DNA of 64,000 bases from Pseudomonas citri (GTDB taxonomy: Bacteria; Pseudomonadota; Gammaproteobacteria; Pseudomonadales; Pseudomonadaceae): contig NZ_JAODAB010000003.1 of the NCBI RefSeq assembly GCF_025336485.1, positions 124,001-188,000 of the forward strand. Reading direction: 5' to 3'. The position numbers were made by a program, and so were the translations under genes. Shown in pieces: positions 35,301-42,932 of the stretch (positions within the stretch are counted from its first letter, which is position 1; every line of letters begins with the position of its first letter). The notes below the pieces were generated by a model. It was not told the DNA's origin. It saw only the letters and a list, made by a program, of their open reading frames with translations, and did not search any database.

Positions 35301-37205
35301 CAGCACGTTGTTCAGGGCGTTGCCGGTGCCGTTGAGGTGCGCCGCGCCGGTCAGCGTGAGGTTTTCCAGGTTGGCGCCCAGGGTCCAGCTCAAAGAGGCG
35401 CGAACGGTGTCGATTTCGCCGACCAGGGTGCTGGTCTCGGTAATGACGTCCTTGAGGTTGTCGACCACATAAGTGTCGTTACCCGCCCCGCCGATCAGCG
35501 TATCGATACCCAGGCCACCGTCCAGCACGTTGGCGCCGACATTGCCGGTGATGCGGTTGTTCAGGGCATTGCCGGTACCGTTGATGGCGCCATTGCCGCC
35601 GAGGCTCAGGACTTCGAGGTTGCTGCCCAGGGTGTAGCTGATGGACGAAATGACACTGTCGATTTCCGTGAGCGAAGTGCCGCGCTCGATGACCGTGTCG
35701 CCGACGTTGTCGACCACATAGGTGTCATTGCCGGCGCCACCGTCCAGGGTGTCCGCGCCGCCCAGGCCATTGAGCACGTTCGCGGCGCTGTTGCCGATCA
35801 GGCTGTTGTCCGAGGCGTTGCCCGTCAGGTTGATCGCGGCGACGCCGAGCAGTTGCCCGTCCTCGACGTTGGCGGACAAGGTATGACTGACTGTGGTGCG
35901 CACCAGGTCGCGGCCTTCATCGGCGAGTTCGGTGACGCTGTCGCCCAGGTTGTCGATCAGGTAGGTGTCGTTGCCGGCACCGCCGATCAGCCGGTCCTGA
36001 CCGAGGCCACCGTTGAGCAGGTTGTTGCCGGCATTGCCAGTCAGCACGTTGTTCAAGGCGTTGCCGGTGCCGCTGAGGTTTTCGCTACCGGTCAGCGTGA
36101 GGTTTTCCAGATTGGGGCCCAAAGTCCAGCTCAACGAGGCACGCACGGTGTCGATTTCGCTGGCCAGAGTACTGGTTTCGCTGATGATGTCCGTCAGACG
36201 GTCGACCACGTAGGTGTCGTTGCCAGCCCCGCCGATCATCGTGTCGTTGCCAGCGCCCCCATCCAAGACGTTGCCCAGCGCATTACCAATCAGGGTGTCG
36301 TTGTTGACCGAGCCCACGGCGTTTTCGATTTTGGCACCGTAGGCAATCGCCAAACCTTCATTGAAGGCGGTTCCGGTCTTGTAATTCATGAAGGTCTGGC
36401 CGATTTTGCTGAACTGGCCTTCATTGAGGTTGATACGAACCGCATTCGCCTGATTGCTCGCGTCGATAGTGTCTGTGCCGCCTGCGTCCCAAATCGTCTC
36501 GAAAACCGATTGGCCCATATCCCAGCGATAGGTGTTGTTACCCGTCTGCCACTGGGTGTTTGCGCCATAGAGACTCTGGATGGCTGCGATGTCCAGCAGC
36601 ATGGGCGTGGTGGGCTGATAGGAATAGGCGTTGTTGTAGCTCATGATCGTGTAGCGCACGTCATCGAACTGGGCAGCGAGCACCGTAGTGTTTGTCAGGC
36701 CAGCGGAGAACGGATGCTTGAGACCCAACGCGTGACCGATCTCATGCATGAAGACCAGGTAGTCGTAGGAACCCTCGTCAGGTGTCGGGTCGTTGGTGAC
36801 GGGCCCCAGCCAGACGTCGCCGGCACTGGCCGTCCTGGCGGGGTAATAACCCCAGGCTGCGGTGTCGTCATCCATCCATAGATAGCCGCCAAATCGCAGG
36901 TCACCCACATTGGTGGAAGACTCCTCCACCTGCGTGAACTTCAGGTTGGCGACCGAACTCCATGCGCTGAGCGCGCTCGTAATGCCGTCCTGCTGCGCAG
37001 ACGTCAGGGCGTAGTCGCGCAGGTATTCTCTTTCACTGCTGTAGTAAGTGGAGAATTGGGAATTGGCATTGATGAAGCTGTACGTCAGAGACGTACCCGT
37101 GAGCGCGTCTCCCGTCCAATAAGTCCCATAAAGCAAGCTGTTGACCTGAGCGTTGGCGGTCAGCTTTGCGTATGAAATGGATGAGTAACCTGTTGGACTG
37201 GGCAT
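32325..37205 (-). CDS. giant serralysin-type (M10) RTX metalloprotease, type I secretion substrate
   Basis: A 1626-residue protein, over three times the length of AprA-type serralysins. The catalytic domain is N-terminal: zinc motif HEIGHALGLKH at residues 154-164 (Glu155 catalytic) and Met-turn YTIMSYN at about 185-191. No Sec signal is present, as expected. From about residue 300 the protein is a chain of ~85-residue modules, each with GGxGxDxL-type RTX nonapeptides (for example GGAGNDTYVVDN) that bind calcium. Three module types recur in a fixed order with a 339-residue period. The C terminus ends SDLVA, an acidic residue followed by hydrophobic ones, as in serralysin type I signals. AGGAAG lies 5 bases before ATG 37205. 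It sits just downstream of aprDEF-like genes on the same strand. Proteolysis or adhesion-plus-proteolysis are both possible. Confidence 0.9.
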   Translation of the reverse strand: MPSPTGYSSISYAKLTANAQVNSLLYGTYWTGDALTGTSLTYSFINANSQFSTYYSSEREYLRDYALTSAQQDGITSALSAWSSVANLKFTQVEESSTNVGDLRFGGYLWMDDDTAAWGYYPARTASAGDVWLGPVTNDPTPDEGSYDYLVFMHEIGHALGLKHPFSAGLTNTTVLAAQFDDVRYTIMSYNNAYSYQPTTPMLLDIAAIQSLYGANTQWQTGNNTYRWDMGQSVFETIWDAGGTDTIDASNQANAVRINLNEGQFSKIGQTFMNYKTGTAFNEGLAIAYGAKIENAVGSVNNDTLIGNALGNVLDGGAGNDTMIGGAGNDTYVVDRLTDIISETSTLASEIDTVRASLSWTLGPNLENLTLTGSENLSGTGNALNNVLTGNAGNNLLNGGLGQDRLIGGAGNDTYLIDNLGDSVTELADEGRDLVRTTVSHTLSANVEDGQLLGVAAINLTGNASDNSLIGNSAANVLNGLGGADTLDGGAGNDTYVVDNVGDTVIERGTSLTEIDSVISSISYTLGSNLEVLSLGGNGAINGTGNALNNRITGNVGANVLDGGLGIDTLIGGAGNDTYVVDNLKDVITETSTLVGEIDTVRASLSWTLGANLENLTLTGAAHLNGTGNALNNVLTGNAGNNLLNGGLGIDTLIGGAGNDIYVLDNLGDSVTELADEGRDLVRTTVSHTLSANVEDGQLQGIAAINLTGNASDNSLIGNSAANVLNGLDGADTLDGGLGADTLIGGTGNDTYIVDNLKDVVTESSTLVSEIDTVRSSVSWTLGANLENLTLTGTALINGTGNALDNLLIGNSAANVLNGLGGADTLDGGAGNDTYVVDNVGDTVIERGTSLTEIDSVISSISYTLGSNLEVLSLGGSGSINGTGNALNNRITGNAGANVLDGGLGIDTLIGGTGNDTYVVDNLKDVVSETSTLASETDTVRASVSWALGLNLENLTLTGSDHLSGTGNALNNVLTGNAGNNLLNGGLGIDTLIGGAGNDIYVLDNLGDSVTELADEGRDLVRTTVSHTLSANVEDGQLLGIAAINLTGNASDNSLIGNSAANVLTGLDGADTLDGGLGADTLIGGTGNDTYIVDNLKDVVSETSTLVSEIDTVRSSVSWTLGANLENLTLTGTALINGSGNALDNVLIGNSAANVLNGLGGADTLDGGTGNDTYVVNNVGDTVIERGTSLTEIDSVISSISYTLGSNLEVLSLGGSGDINGTGNALNNRITGNAGANVLDGGLGIDTLIGGTGNDTYVVDNLKDVVSETSTLAGEIDTVRASVSWALGLNLENLTLTGSDHLSGTGNALNNVLTGNAGNNLLNGGLGIDTLIGGAGNDIYVLDNLGDSVTELADEGRDLVRTTVSHTLSANVEDGQLLGIAAINLTGNASDNSLIGNSAANVLNGLDGADTLDGGLGADTLIGGTGNDTYIVDNLKDVVSETSVLASEIDTVRSSVSWTLGANLENLTLTGTALINGNGNGLDNVLIGNAGSNVLSGGAGNDQLDGGAGNDVLVGGIGTDTLTGGAGADRFVFSALNELGTGGARDTILDFNRLQGDKIDLTKLDADVLTPLFNKFSFVDSTDFTGAGQLRFADHVLYGNVNSDLGADFEIQLVGVNTFSASDLVA
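32740..35790 (-). repeat. three tandem 1017-bp units inside the RTX protease gene (approximate limits)
   Basis: The sequence repeats with a spacing of exactly 1017 bases; for instance segments at about 32920, 33937 and 34954 are almost identical, as are those at 33688 and 34705. Each unit encodes 339 residues made of four modules in the order D (GDTVIERGTSLTEIDSV), A (KDVVSETSTL), B (GDSVTELADEGRDLV) and a second A-like module (TLVSEIDTVRSSVSW). An incomplete A-B pair precedes the first unit. By eye the units differ at only a few bases per hundred, so they arose recently or are homogenised by gene conversion. Unit number may vary between strains or be misassembled with short reads. Confidence 0.85.
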
Positions 37206-37286
37206 GCAAGCTTCCTATGGGCAATCTGCGGCCTATCCTGGGTGCGGCCGCTGCAAGAGATTCATTTTTCGTAAGAAACGGCGCAA

Positions 37287-37315
37287 GTGATATCATTTTG
37301 ACGTCAATTTTTCAA
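37287..37315 (-). promoter_or_regulatory. sigma70-type promoter with a palindrome in the spacer, upstream of the protease gene
   Basis: On the minus strand TTGAAA (37315-37310) and TATCAC (37292-37287) are separated by 17 bases, a good -35/-10 pair 82 bases from the protease start. The spacer carries TTGACGTCAA (37298-37307), a perfect 10-bp palindrome, ideally placed for a regulator. This would let the protease be made independently of the upstream secretion genes. Confidence 0.5.
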
Positions 37316-37328
37316 TCCTTGTCCCGAC

Positions 37329-38648
37329 CTATGGCACTACCAACCATTCATTGGCCTGGCGGATATCCCCATCCCCTAATCTTCCGCTCCAGCGATGCAG
37401 AACGAGCAAGCTGGTCACGAACTTGTACTGGGACTGGTAGAAATCCCGTCGGGCGCGAAATTCTTCCTTGATGCTGTCCAGCACATCCACGGCATTCTTG
37501 ACGCCGTACTCGAAGGCTTTCTCCGTGGCGACGCGGGATTTTTCGGCGGACTCCAGCGCCCGCCGCGTAGCCTTGATCCGGCTGAGTTCGGTCACCATGC
37601 CCAGATAAGCCGTGCGGGTTTGCTTGATGACCTGGCGGCGCATGGCCTCCAGCTCCTGCTCGGCGGCGTCCTTGTCGCTTTCGGCACTCGACACCCGTGC
37701 GCTCGTGGAGCCGCCGCTGTAGAGCGGCATTTGCAGGTCGAGGGACGCGACGAGGTTGTCCGAACGAGGCGCCAGTGCGCCTTCATAACCGATATCACTG
37801 CGTTGCGCCGTCAAGTTCAGGCCCAAGCGCGGCAGATGACCGGCCTTGGCCTCCCCCATCGCCGAATCGGCGGCACGCACGCTGTGTTCGCGGGCATGCA
37901 GTGCCGGGTTGCTGTCGAGCGCGGTCTGCACCCAATAATCCTGGGCCTGGGCCGGCAGGCTGAAGGTTGGATTGTCGCCGATGCGCTTGAACGGCTCCTG
38001 GACATCGCGGCCCACCAGCTCGGAAATCGCCTCGCGACTGACCTTGACCTGATTGTCGGCCTCGATCTCATCGGCCTTGAGCGCATCCACTCGCGCCTCC
38101 AGGTCAAGTACGTCGGTCACCATCGCCATCTGGCGTGCGTACAGGGCATTGACCCGCTTGAGGTTGTGCTCGGTCGCATCCCGCTCGCTGCGCACCAGGG
38201 ACAGCTCATCTTCAGCGGCCAGGACAGCGAAGTAGCGCTCGGACAGATCGATACCGGCCTGCACCCGGGTGTCATCGGATTCGTATTGGCTCTGCCGGGC
38301 AAGCTCGATGTACTTCTGGTAGCTGCGCCAGACCTGCGGGTCATAGATCACTTGATTGAGCATCACCGCCACGCGCTTGCCGTTGTACTGGATACGGCTC
38401 AAGTCATCGTCGCGTCGGCTGCGGTTGACACTGCCACTGGCGTTGAGCTGCGGCAGCAATTGGCCGAAGGCGGCCCGCTCGTTGCCTTCGCCACTGCGGG
38501 TCAAGGCCTGCGCCCGTAGGACCCGCGGGTCGGCGGCCTGCGCCTCTTGATGCAATTGCCACAAATCCATGTAGGGAACCGCTGCACCAGTCTCGGCCAG
38601 GGCGCACACGGGCAGGACAGCCAGGCAGGCCGCGATCAGCACCTTCAT
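37329..38648 (-). CDS. aprF: TolC-family outer-membrane component of the type I secretion system (AprF-like)
   Basis: A 439-residue outer-membrane efflux/secretion protein. A signal peptide (MKVLIAACLAVLPVCALA) is followed by the repeated long helices of the TolC fold, with two homologous halves of ~200 residues (SGSVNRSRR and LNLTAQRSDIGYEG in equivalent beta regions). It would join the HlyD-type adaptor and ABC exporter to cross the outer membrane. Its start is 1 base from the adaptor gene stop. The RTX protease gene follows after 123 bases, where a promoter is likely. The symbol is by analogy with aprDEF/prtDEF. Confidence 0.9.
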   Translation of the reverse strand: MKVLIAACLAVLPVCALAETGAAVPYMDLWQLHQEAQAADPRVLRAQALTRSGEGNERAAFGQLLPQLNASGSVNRSRRDDDLSRIQYNGKRVAVMLNQVIYDPQVWRSYQKYIELARQSQYESDDTRVQAGIDLSERYFAVLAAEDELSLVRSERDATEHNLKRVNALYARQMAMVTDVLDLEARVDALKADEIEADNQVKVSREAISELVGRDVQEPFKRIGDNPTFSLPAQAQDYWVQTALDSNPALHAREHSVRAADSAMGEAKAGHLPRLGLNLTAQRSDIGYEGALAPRSDNLVASLDLQMPLYSGGSTSARVSSAESDKDAAEQELEAMRRQVIKQTRTAYLGMVTELSRIKATRRALESAEKSRVATEKAFEYGVKNAVDVLDSIKEEFRARRDFYQSQYKFVTSLLVLHRWSGRLGDGDIRQANEWLVVP

Positions 38649-38649
38649 G

Positions 38650-39969
38650 TCAGTCCTCGATCAACGAACGGGCAAATGCGTTGCTGGCCGGCTGCATCAA
38701 ATACTGCAACAGCGTCCGCGACCCGGTGTTGATCAACACCTCGACCGGCATCCCCGGCACCAGGGTGAGTTCACCTAATGCCTGGCGCCCCTTGTCAGTC
38801 ACGGCCACGCGCGCCAGGTAATAGGCGCTGCCAGTGTCCTTGTTGGTCAGGCGATCGGCGGATATTTGCACCAGTTGCCCTTCGATGACGGGTGTGGTGC
38901 TGCTCTTGAACGCACTGAAGCGGATCCCCGCCGACTTGCCCAGCGCGATGCGATCGATGTCCAGCGGTGACACCTGAGCCTCGACGACCAGTTCCTCATT
39001 GGCCGGGACGATATCCAGCAACGCCGAGCCAGGGCTGACCACGGCGCCCAGGGTATGCACGTTCATGCCCATGACCCTGCCCGACTCGGGTGCGAGGATG
39101 TCGGTACGCTGGTCACGGTCCTGCAACGTGGCCAGTCGCTCGCGCACTTCGTACACCTTGGTCCGCGCATCACCCAACAGACCGGCGACTTCGCTGGCAA
39201 ACGTCTTTTTCAACTGCATGATCTTCAGCTGCGCCTCATCGACATGGACCCGCGCCTGGGCAATTGAGGATTGGGTTTCGGCGATTTCGGTTTGCAGGCG
39301 AGAGAGGCTGCGCTCCTGCTCGCGCAGACGTTGCTTGTCCACGAATCCTTCGGCCAGCAACGCACGCAGATCGACGATCTCCTCTTCATAAGAGGCCGCC
39401 AACACCTGCTTGCTGGCGATGATGGCCTTGAATCCACGAATCTGTTCGTCGAACTGTCCAATCGTCTTTTCTTGCAGACCGATTTCACCCAGTAACGTGG
39501 TGCGCCGCGCCTGGAAAATCCGCGCTTCACTGTCGCGAGCCTCTCGCACCCGCGGATCCGCCGGATCGAGCGACGGTACGGCCAGTGGCTCCGGCAGCCC
39601 ATCGCGCTCCGCTTCCAGGCGCGCCTGCAATTGGAGCGCGGCGATCAGTTGACTGCGCATGGTTTCCATTTCCGAACGCGCCTGGGTGTTGTCGAGCACC
39701 ATCAGAATGTCGCCCGCCTTGACCAGGTCGCCGTCGCGCACGCGCAACTCACGTACGATGCCGCCTTCCAGATGTTGCACGGTCTTGCGGTAGCTTTTGA
39801 CCGTGACCACGCCCGGCGCGAGTGCCGCGCTGTCGAGTGGTGCCAGGCTGGCCCAACCGCCGAACAGGCCAAAGGTCACCAGCAGCATGAAGTAACCGAT
39901 ACGCCTTGCCGGTGCATCATCGACGGGCAATACAGGCGTATCGGCGGATGTGTACTCAGTGTTTTGCAT
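38650..39969 (-). CDS. aprE: HlyD-family membrane-fusion protein of the type I secretion system (AprE-like)
   Basis: A 439-residue periplasmic adaptor with one N-terminal membrane helix (residues about 25-45, RIGYFMLLVTFGLFGGWASL). LAPGVVTVKSYRKTVQHLEG begins the lipoyl/beta-barrel part, a long coiled-coil hairpin fills the middle, and the C-terminal beta-barrel (VPGMPVEVLINTGSRTLLQYLM) ends the protein. This is the layout of AprE/PrtE. It starts 19 bases after the ABC exporter gene and nearly abuts the AprF-like gene, so the three are one operon. Confidence 0.92.
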   Translation of the reverse strand: MQNTEYTSADTPVLPVDDAPARRIGYFMLLVTFGLFGGWASLAPLDSAALAPGVVTVKSYRKTVQHLEGGIVRELRVRDGDLVKAGDILMVLDNTQARSEMETMRSQLIAALQLQARLEAERDGLPEPLAVPSLDPADPRVREARDSEARIFQARRTTLLGEIGLQEKTIGQFDEQIRGFKAIIASKQVLAASYEEEIVDLRALLAEGFVDKQRLREQERSLSRLQTEIAETQSSIAQARVHVDEAQLKIMQLKKTFASEVAGLLGDARTKVYEVRERLATLQDRDQRTDILAPESGRVMGMNVHTLGAVVSPGSALLDIVPANEELVVEAQVSPLDIDRIALGKSAGIRFSAFKSSTTPVIEGQLVQISADRLTNKDTGSAYYLARVAVTDKGRQALGELTLVPGMPVEVLINTGSRTLLQYLMQPASNAFARSLIED

Positions 39970-39988
39970 TGAATGGGTTATCCGCTTC

Positions 39989-41704
39989 TTACGGTTGAAT
40001 CACTGCCGCCGCCTGAGCGGCCGGTGTCGCACTCTGTAGCCGTGCCAGGACCTTGTCCCGTGGCCCGAACAGGCTCAGCTCGCCTTGATTGAGCACCAGC
40101 AGCTTATCCACCTGCGCCAACACGGCGGGTCGATGGGTAATGACAAATACCGTGGCCCGGCTTTCCTTGAGCTTGCGCAGGGCCTGGGCGAGCATTTTTT
40201 CCCCGGCGTCGTCCAGGTTGGAGTTCGGCTCATCGAGTACCACCAGGCGCGGTTCTCCATATACGGCCCGGGCCAATCCGATGCGCTGGCGTTGGCCGCC
40301 GGACAATCCACCGCCATTGGCGCCGATCACCGTGTCGTAGCCCTCGGGCAGTTGCAACACCAACTCGTGGACACCGGCCATGCGCGCGGCGGCAACCACC
40401 GCAGGCGCATTCGCCGCGCCAAAGCGCGCGATGTTCTGGCTGATGGTGCCCTCGAACAGTTCGATGTCCTGCGGCAAGTAACCGATGTACGGGCCCAGCT
40501 CGTCCCGCCGCCATTGGCTGATGTCCGCACCGTCCAGGCGCACGGTACCGCTCAGGCTGGGCCAGATCCCCAACAGCGCCCTGGCCAGGGTTGATTTGCC
40601 GGCGCCGCTGGGGCCGATGACGCCGACGATTTCACCCGCCGACACCTGGAAGTCCAGCCCACGAATAATCGGCTTGCGCCCCTTGGGCGATCCCACCGAA
40701 AGATGCTCGACGCGGATCGCTCCTTCGGGTGCCGGCAACGACATGCGCTCAGGCTCTGCGGCGACCTCGATCAACAACTCGCGCAGCCGGGCATATTGCG
40801 CACGGGCGCCGAGGAAGCCATTCCAGACGCCGATCATCTGATCGATGGGGGCCAGTGCACGGCCCAGCAAAATGGACCCGGCAATCATCAACCCGGGCGA
40901 AATTTCGTGATTGATCGTCAGGTAGGCCCCCAGGCCCAACACCAACGATTGAACGACCTGACGGGAAGTCCTCGACACGGCTGCGACGGTCCCGGCGCGA
41001 TCGCTGGCCAGGCTTTGCAGCATCAGGATCTTGTGGATTCGCCCACTCCAGTGCCGACGCAGGCTGCCAAGCATGCCCATCGACTCGATCACTTCGGCAT
41101 TGCGCAGGCTTTTATGGGTAAATGCGGTGGCCGCCATCTGTTCGCGATTGGCAGCCTGCAATGGCGCACGCGTCAGCTTTTCATTGACCAGCGCCAAGGC
41201 CCCCAGCACCAGCGCACTCAAGACACCCATCCAGCCGTACCACGGATGGAACATGAACATGACGGCCAGGTAGATCGGAATCCACGGCACATCGAAGAAC
41301 GCAAAGAGGCCGTTGCCCGTCAGAAACTGCCGCAAGCCGCCCAGGTCACTCAAGGGCTGCGCCGTGGCGTTCATGCCGCTGGTGTTGAGGGCCTGCTTGA
41401 AGCTGGCGTCGAACAGGCGCACCCCCAGCAAGGTGTCCAGACGCGTACTGACGCGCACCATCACCCGCGAGCGTACCCACTCCAGGCCGCCCATCGTGGT
41501 CATCAACAGCAGCATGATCAGCGTGAGCATCAATAACGTCGACAGGCTGGCGCTGCCTACCGCACGGTCATAGACCTGCAGCATGTAGAACGAGGGAACC
41601 AGCATCAGCAGGTTGACGAAGAAACTGAAAAAGCCAACGGACAGAAAACTGCCTTTGCATAGGGCTAGGGCGTCTTCAAGCTCGGTCCTGGGGTGGTCTG
41701 ACAT
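39989..41704 (-). CDS. aprD: type I secretion ABC exporter (AprD/PrtD-like)
   Basis: A 571-residue fused permease-ATPase. Six membrane helices lie in residues about 20-310. The ATPase has Walker A GPSGAGKSTL near 365, a signature LSGGQRQRIGLARAVYG and Walker B LVVLDEPNSNLD, and His in ITHRP. There is no N-terminal C39-like domain, matching the PrtD/AprD class that exports RTX proteases and lipases with a C-terminal signal. It is the first gene of a leftward operon ending in the RTX protease gene. No strong Shine-Dalgarno sequence is seen before ATG 41704. No AprI-type inhibitor gene is present nearby. Confidence 0.94.
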   Translation of the reverse strand: MSDHPRTELEDALALCKGSFLSVGFFSFFVNLLMLVPSFYMLQVYDRAVGSASLSTLLMLTLIMLLLMTTMGGLEWVRSRVMVRVSTRLDTLLGVRLFDASFKQALNTSGMNATAQPLSDLGGLRQFLTGNGLFAFFDVPWIPIYLAVMFMFHPWYGWMGVLSALVLGALALVNEKLTRAPLQAANREQMAATAFTHKSLRNAEVIESMGMLGSLRRHWSGRIHKILMLQSLASDRAGTVAAVSRTSRQVVQSLVLGLGAYLTINHEISPGLMIAGSILLGRALAPIDQMIGVWNGFLGARAQYARLRELLIEVAAEPERMSLPAPEGAIRVEHLSVGSPKGRKPIIRGLDFQVSAGEIVGVIGPSGAGKSTLARALLGIWPSLSGTVRLDGADISQWRRDELGPYIGYLPQDIELFEGTISQNIARFGAANAPAVVAAARMAGVHELVLQLPEGYDTVIGANGGGLSGGQRQRIGLARAVYGEPRLVVLDEPNSNLDDAGEKMLAQALRKLKESRATVFVITHRPAVLAQVDKLLVLNQGELSLFGPRDKVLARLQSATPAAQAAAVIQP

Positions 41705-41989
41705 GGTTCAATATCGCTTGCGCAAGGAACTACCCGCGCTATATCGGCAGGCCTCCCCGGTTCTGAAGGTCGATAAGCCGCCAATGGCTGCGGTCAACAG
41801 ATGCCCATCCCATTGTCGACCGGATGATCTATACCTTCACCCATGCGCAATCGTTGCTGAAGCCACGTTTGGCAGGCCTGCCTCGGACAGGCGTCGCACC
41901 GCAAAAGACGTTGGCCGGTGAAAAACACCGCTGCACAGCGCCGCGCGCACGTAGAATGGCCAACTTTTTCATGCCTGAAAGTAGCGATC

Positions 41990-42757
41990 ATGAACCCGAT
42001 TACACGCGTTTTTAATGTTCCCACCCAGGCACTCTTCTGCAAACTTTGCCTCTGCCTGTCGCTGCTGGTGGCCCACAACGCCCGGGCTGAGTCGCCAGTG
42101 ATCGAGCTGCACATCCTCGACGCCCCGCCACTGACATTCGTCAACGATCCCAGGGGGCATGGAATCGTCGGCGATGTCGCCATGGCCGCCATGAACCGGG
42201 CCGGGTACACCGCGACGATCCGTGTGCTGCCTTGGGCCAGGGCGCAGAAACACGTCAGCGAAGAACACGACCACCTGATAACACCCTTGTCGCGCATTCC
42301 CGGGCGCGAGGAGCGTTTTACCTGGATTGCCTCGATCATGCCCATGGAACGAGCGTTTTTCAGTCTGGATCGGAAAGTCGACAGCTTTGCCCAGGCCAAG
42401 GAGACGTACCACAAGATTGGGGTCGGCCTGGGTAGCGCGCAAGAGGAAATCCTGCGCACCGAGGGTTTCAGTGATGAGCAGATCTACACGTTGGCCATCG
42501 GCGATAACCCCGCCCAGATGCTCTTGATGGGGCGAATCGATGCGTGGTTCAACGGCGTCCCGGAGAGTCAGTACATCTGGCCGAAAGTGTCCAAGCGCAA
42601 GCTGTTGATGAGCCCGGTGGGAAGCAACGCCGACCTGTACCTGGCCTGCTCCAGGCAATGTTCCGGAAAAATGGTCGAGGACTTGCGCAACGCTGTCGAG
42701 GCGCTACGCCGGGAAGGCGCGATCAAGCGGATTCATGATGTCTATCTACCGGAGTAG
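41990..42757 (+). CDS. periplasmic substrate-binding-like protein (SBP_bac_3 type)
   Basis: A 255-residue exported protein. The signal peptide ends near NARA (residue ~31). The mature part is a compact type II periplasmic binding fold, with LHILDAPPLTFVNDPRGHGIVGDVAMAAMNRAGY at its start and IGVGLGSAQEEIL as the second-domain crossing. No permease or ATPase gene is adjacent, so it may feed a distant importer or be one of the many Pseudomonas orphan binding proteins. ATG 41990 puts a proper signal peptide at the N terminus; the upstream in-frame ATG at 41918 would bury it. It is divergent from the secretion operon across a 285-base gap in which I see no further gene. Confidence 0.82.
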   Translation: MNPITRVFNVPTQALFCKLCLCLSLLVAHNARAESPVIELHILDAPPLTFVNDPRGHGIVGDVAMAAMNRAGYTATIRVLPWARAQKHVSEEHDHLITPLSRIPGREERFTWIASIMPMERAFFSLDRKVDSFAQAKETYHKIGVGLGSAQEEILRTEGFSDEQIYTLAIGDNPAQMLLMGRIDAWFNGVPESQYIWPKVSKRKLLMSPVGSNADLYLACSRQCSGKMVEDLRNAVEALRREGAIKRIHDVYLPE

Positions 42758-42832
42758 ACACCCTGGCGACCCTGATGGAATTGATAGCCGCCTAACGAAA
42801 GCCCCGTTCTAGACGCTTCGTCGATGGCTTAT

Positions 42833-42847
42833 ATCATTCCGAATGAT
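42833..42847. promoter_or_regulatory. 15-bp inverted repeat upstream of mexE-like gene
   Basis: ATCATTC and GAATGAT are exact complements around a single C, 86 bases upstream of the mexE-like start (42933). Position fits an activator site. MexT, a LysR protein, activates mexEF-oprN in P. aeruginosa, and its site includes an ATCA element; whether this is the equivalent is uncertain. No mexT gene adjoins here. Confidence 0.45.
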
Positions 42848-42932
42848 AGTTACCTTTGCTTCATTCGATTCGTTCCTCCGCATCGCGCCACGCATCATCC
42901 GCCCATTCTCATTACATTGGCGGATGCTATCC

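Noticed and set aside
32740..35790. Possible CRISPR-like or satellite repeat array
   Set aside because: The repeats are protein-coding RTX modules in frame with a 1017-bp period, without spacers or a leader.
32256..36881. A 1541-codon open frame on the plus strand, antisense to the RTX protease gene, itself internally repetitive
   Set aside because: It mirrors the repeats of the real minus-strand gene. It starts inside scrR, has no ribosome site and no recognisable domain, and the minus-strand frame has zinc-protease and RTX motifs. G+C-rich codon bias explains the open antisense frame.
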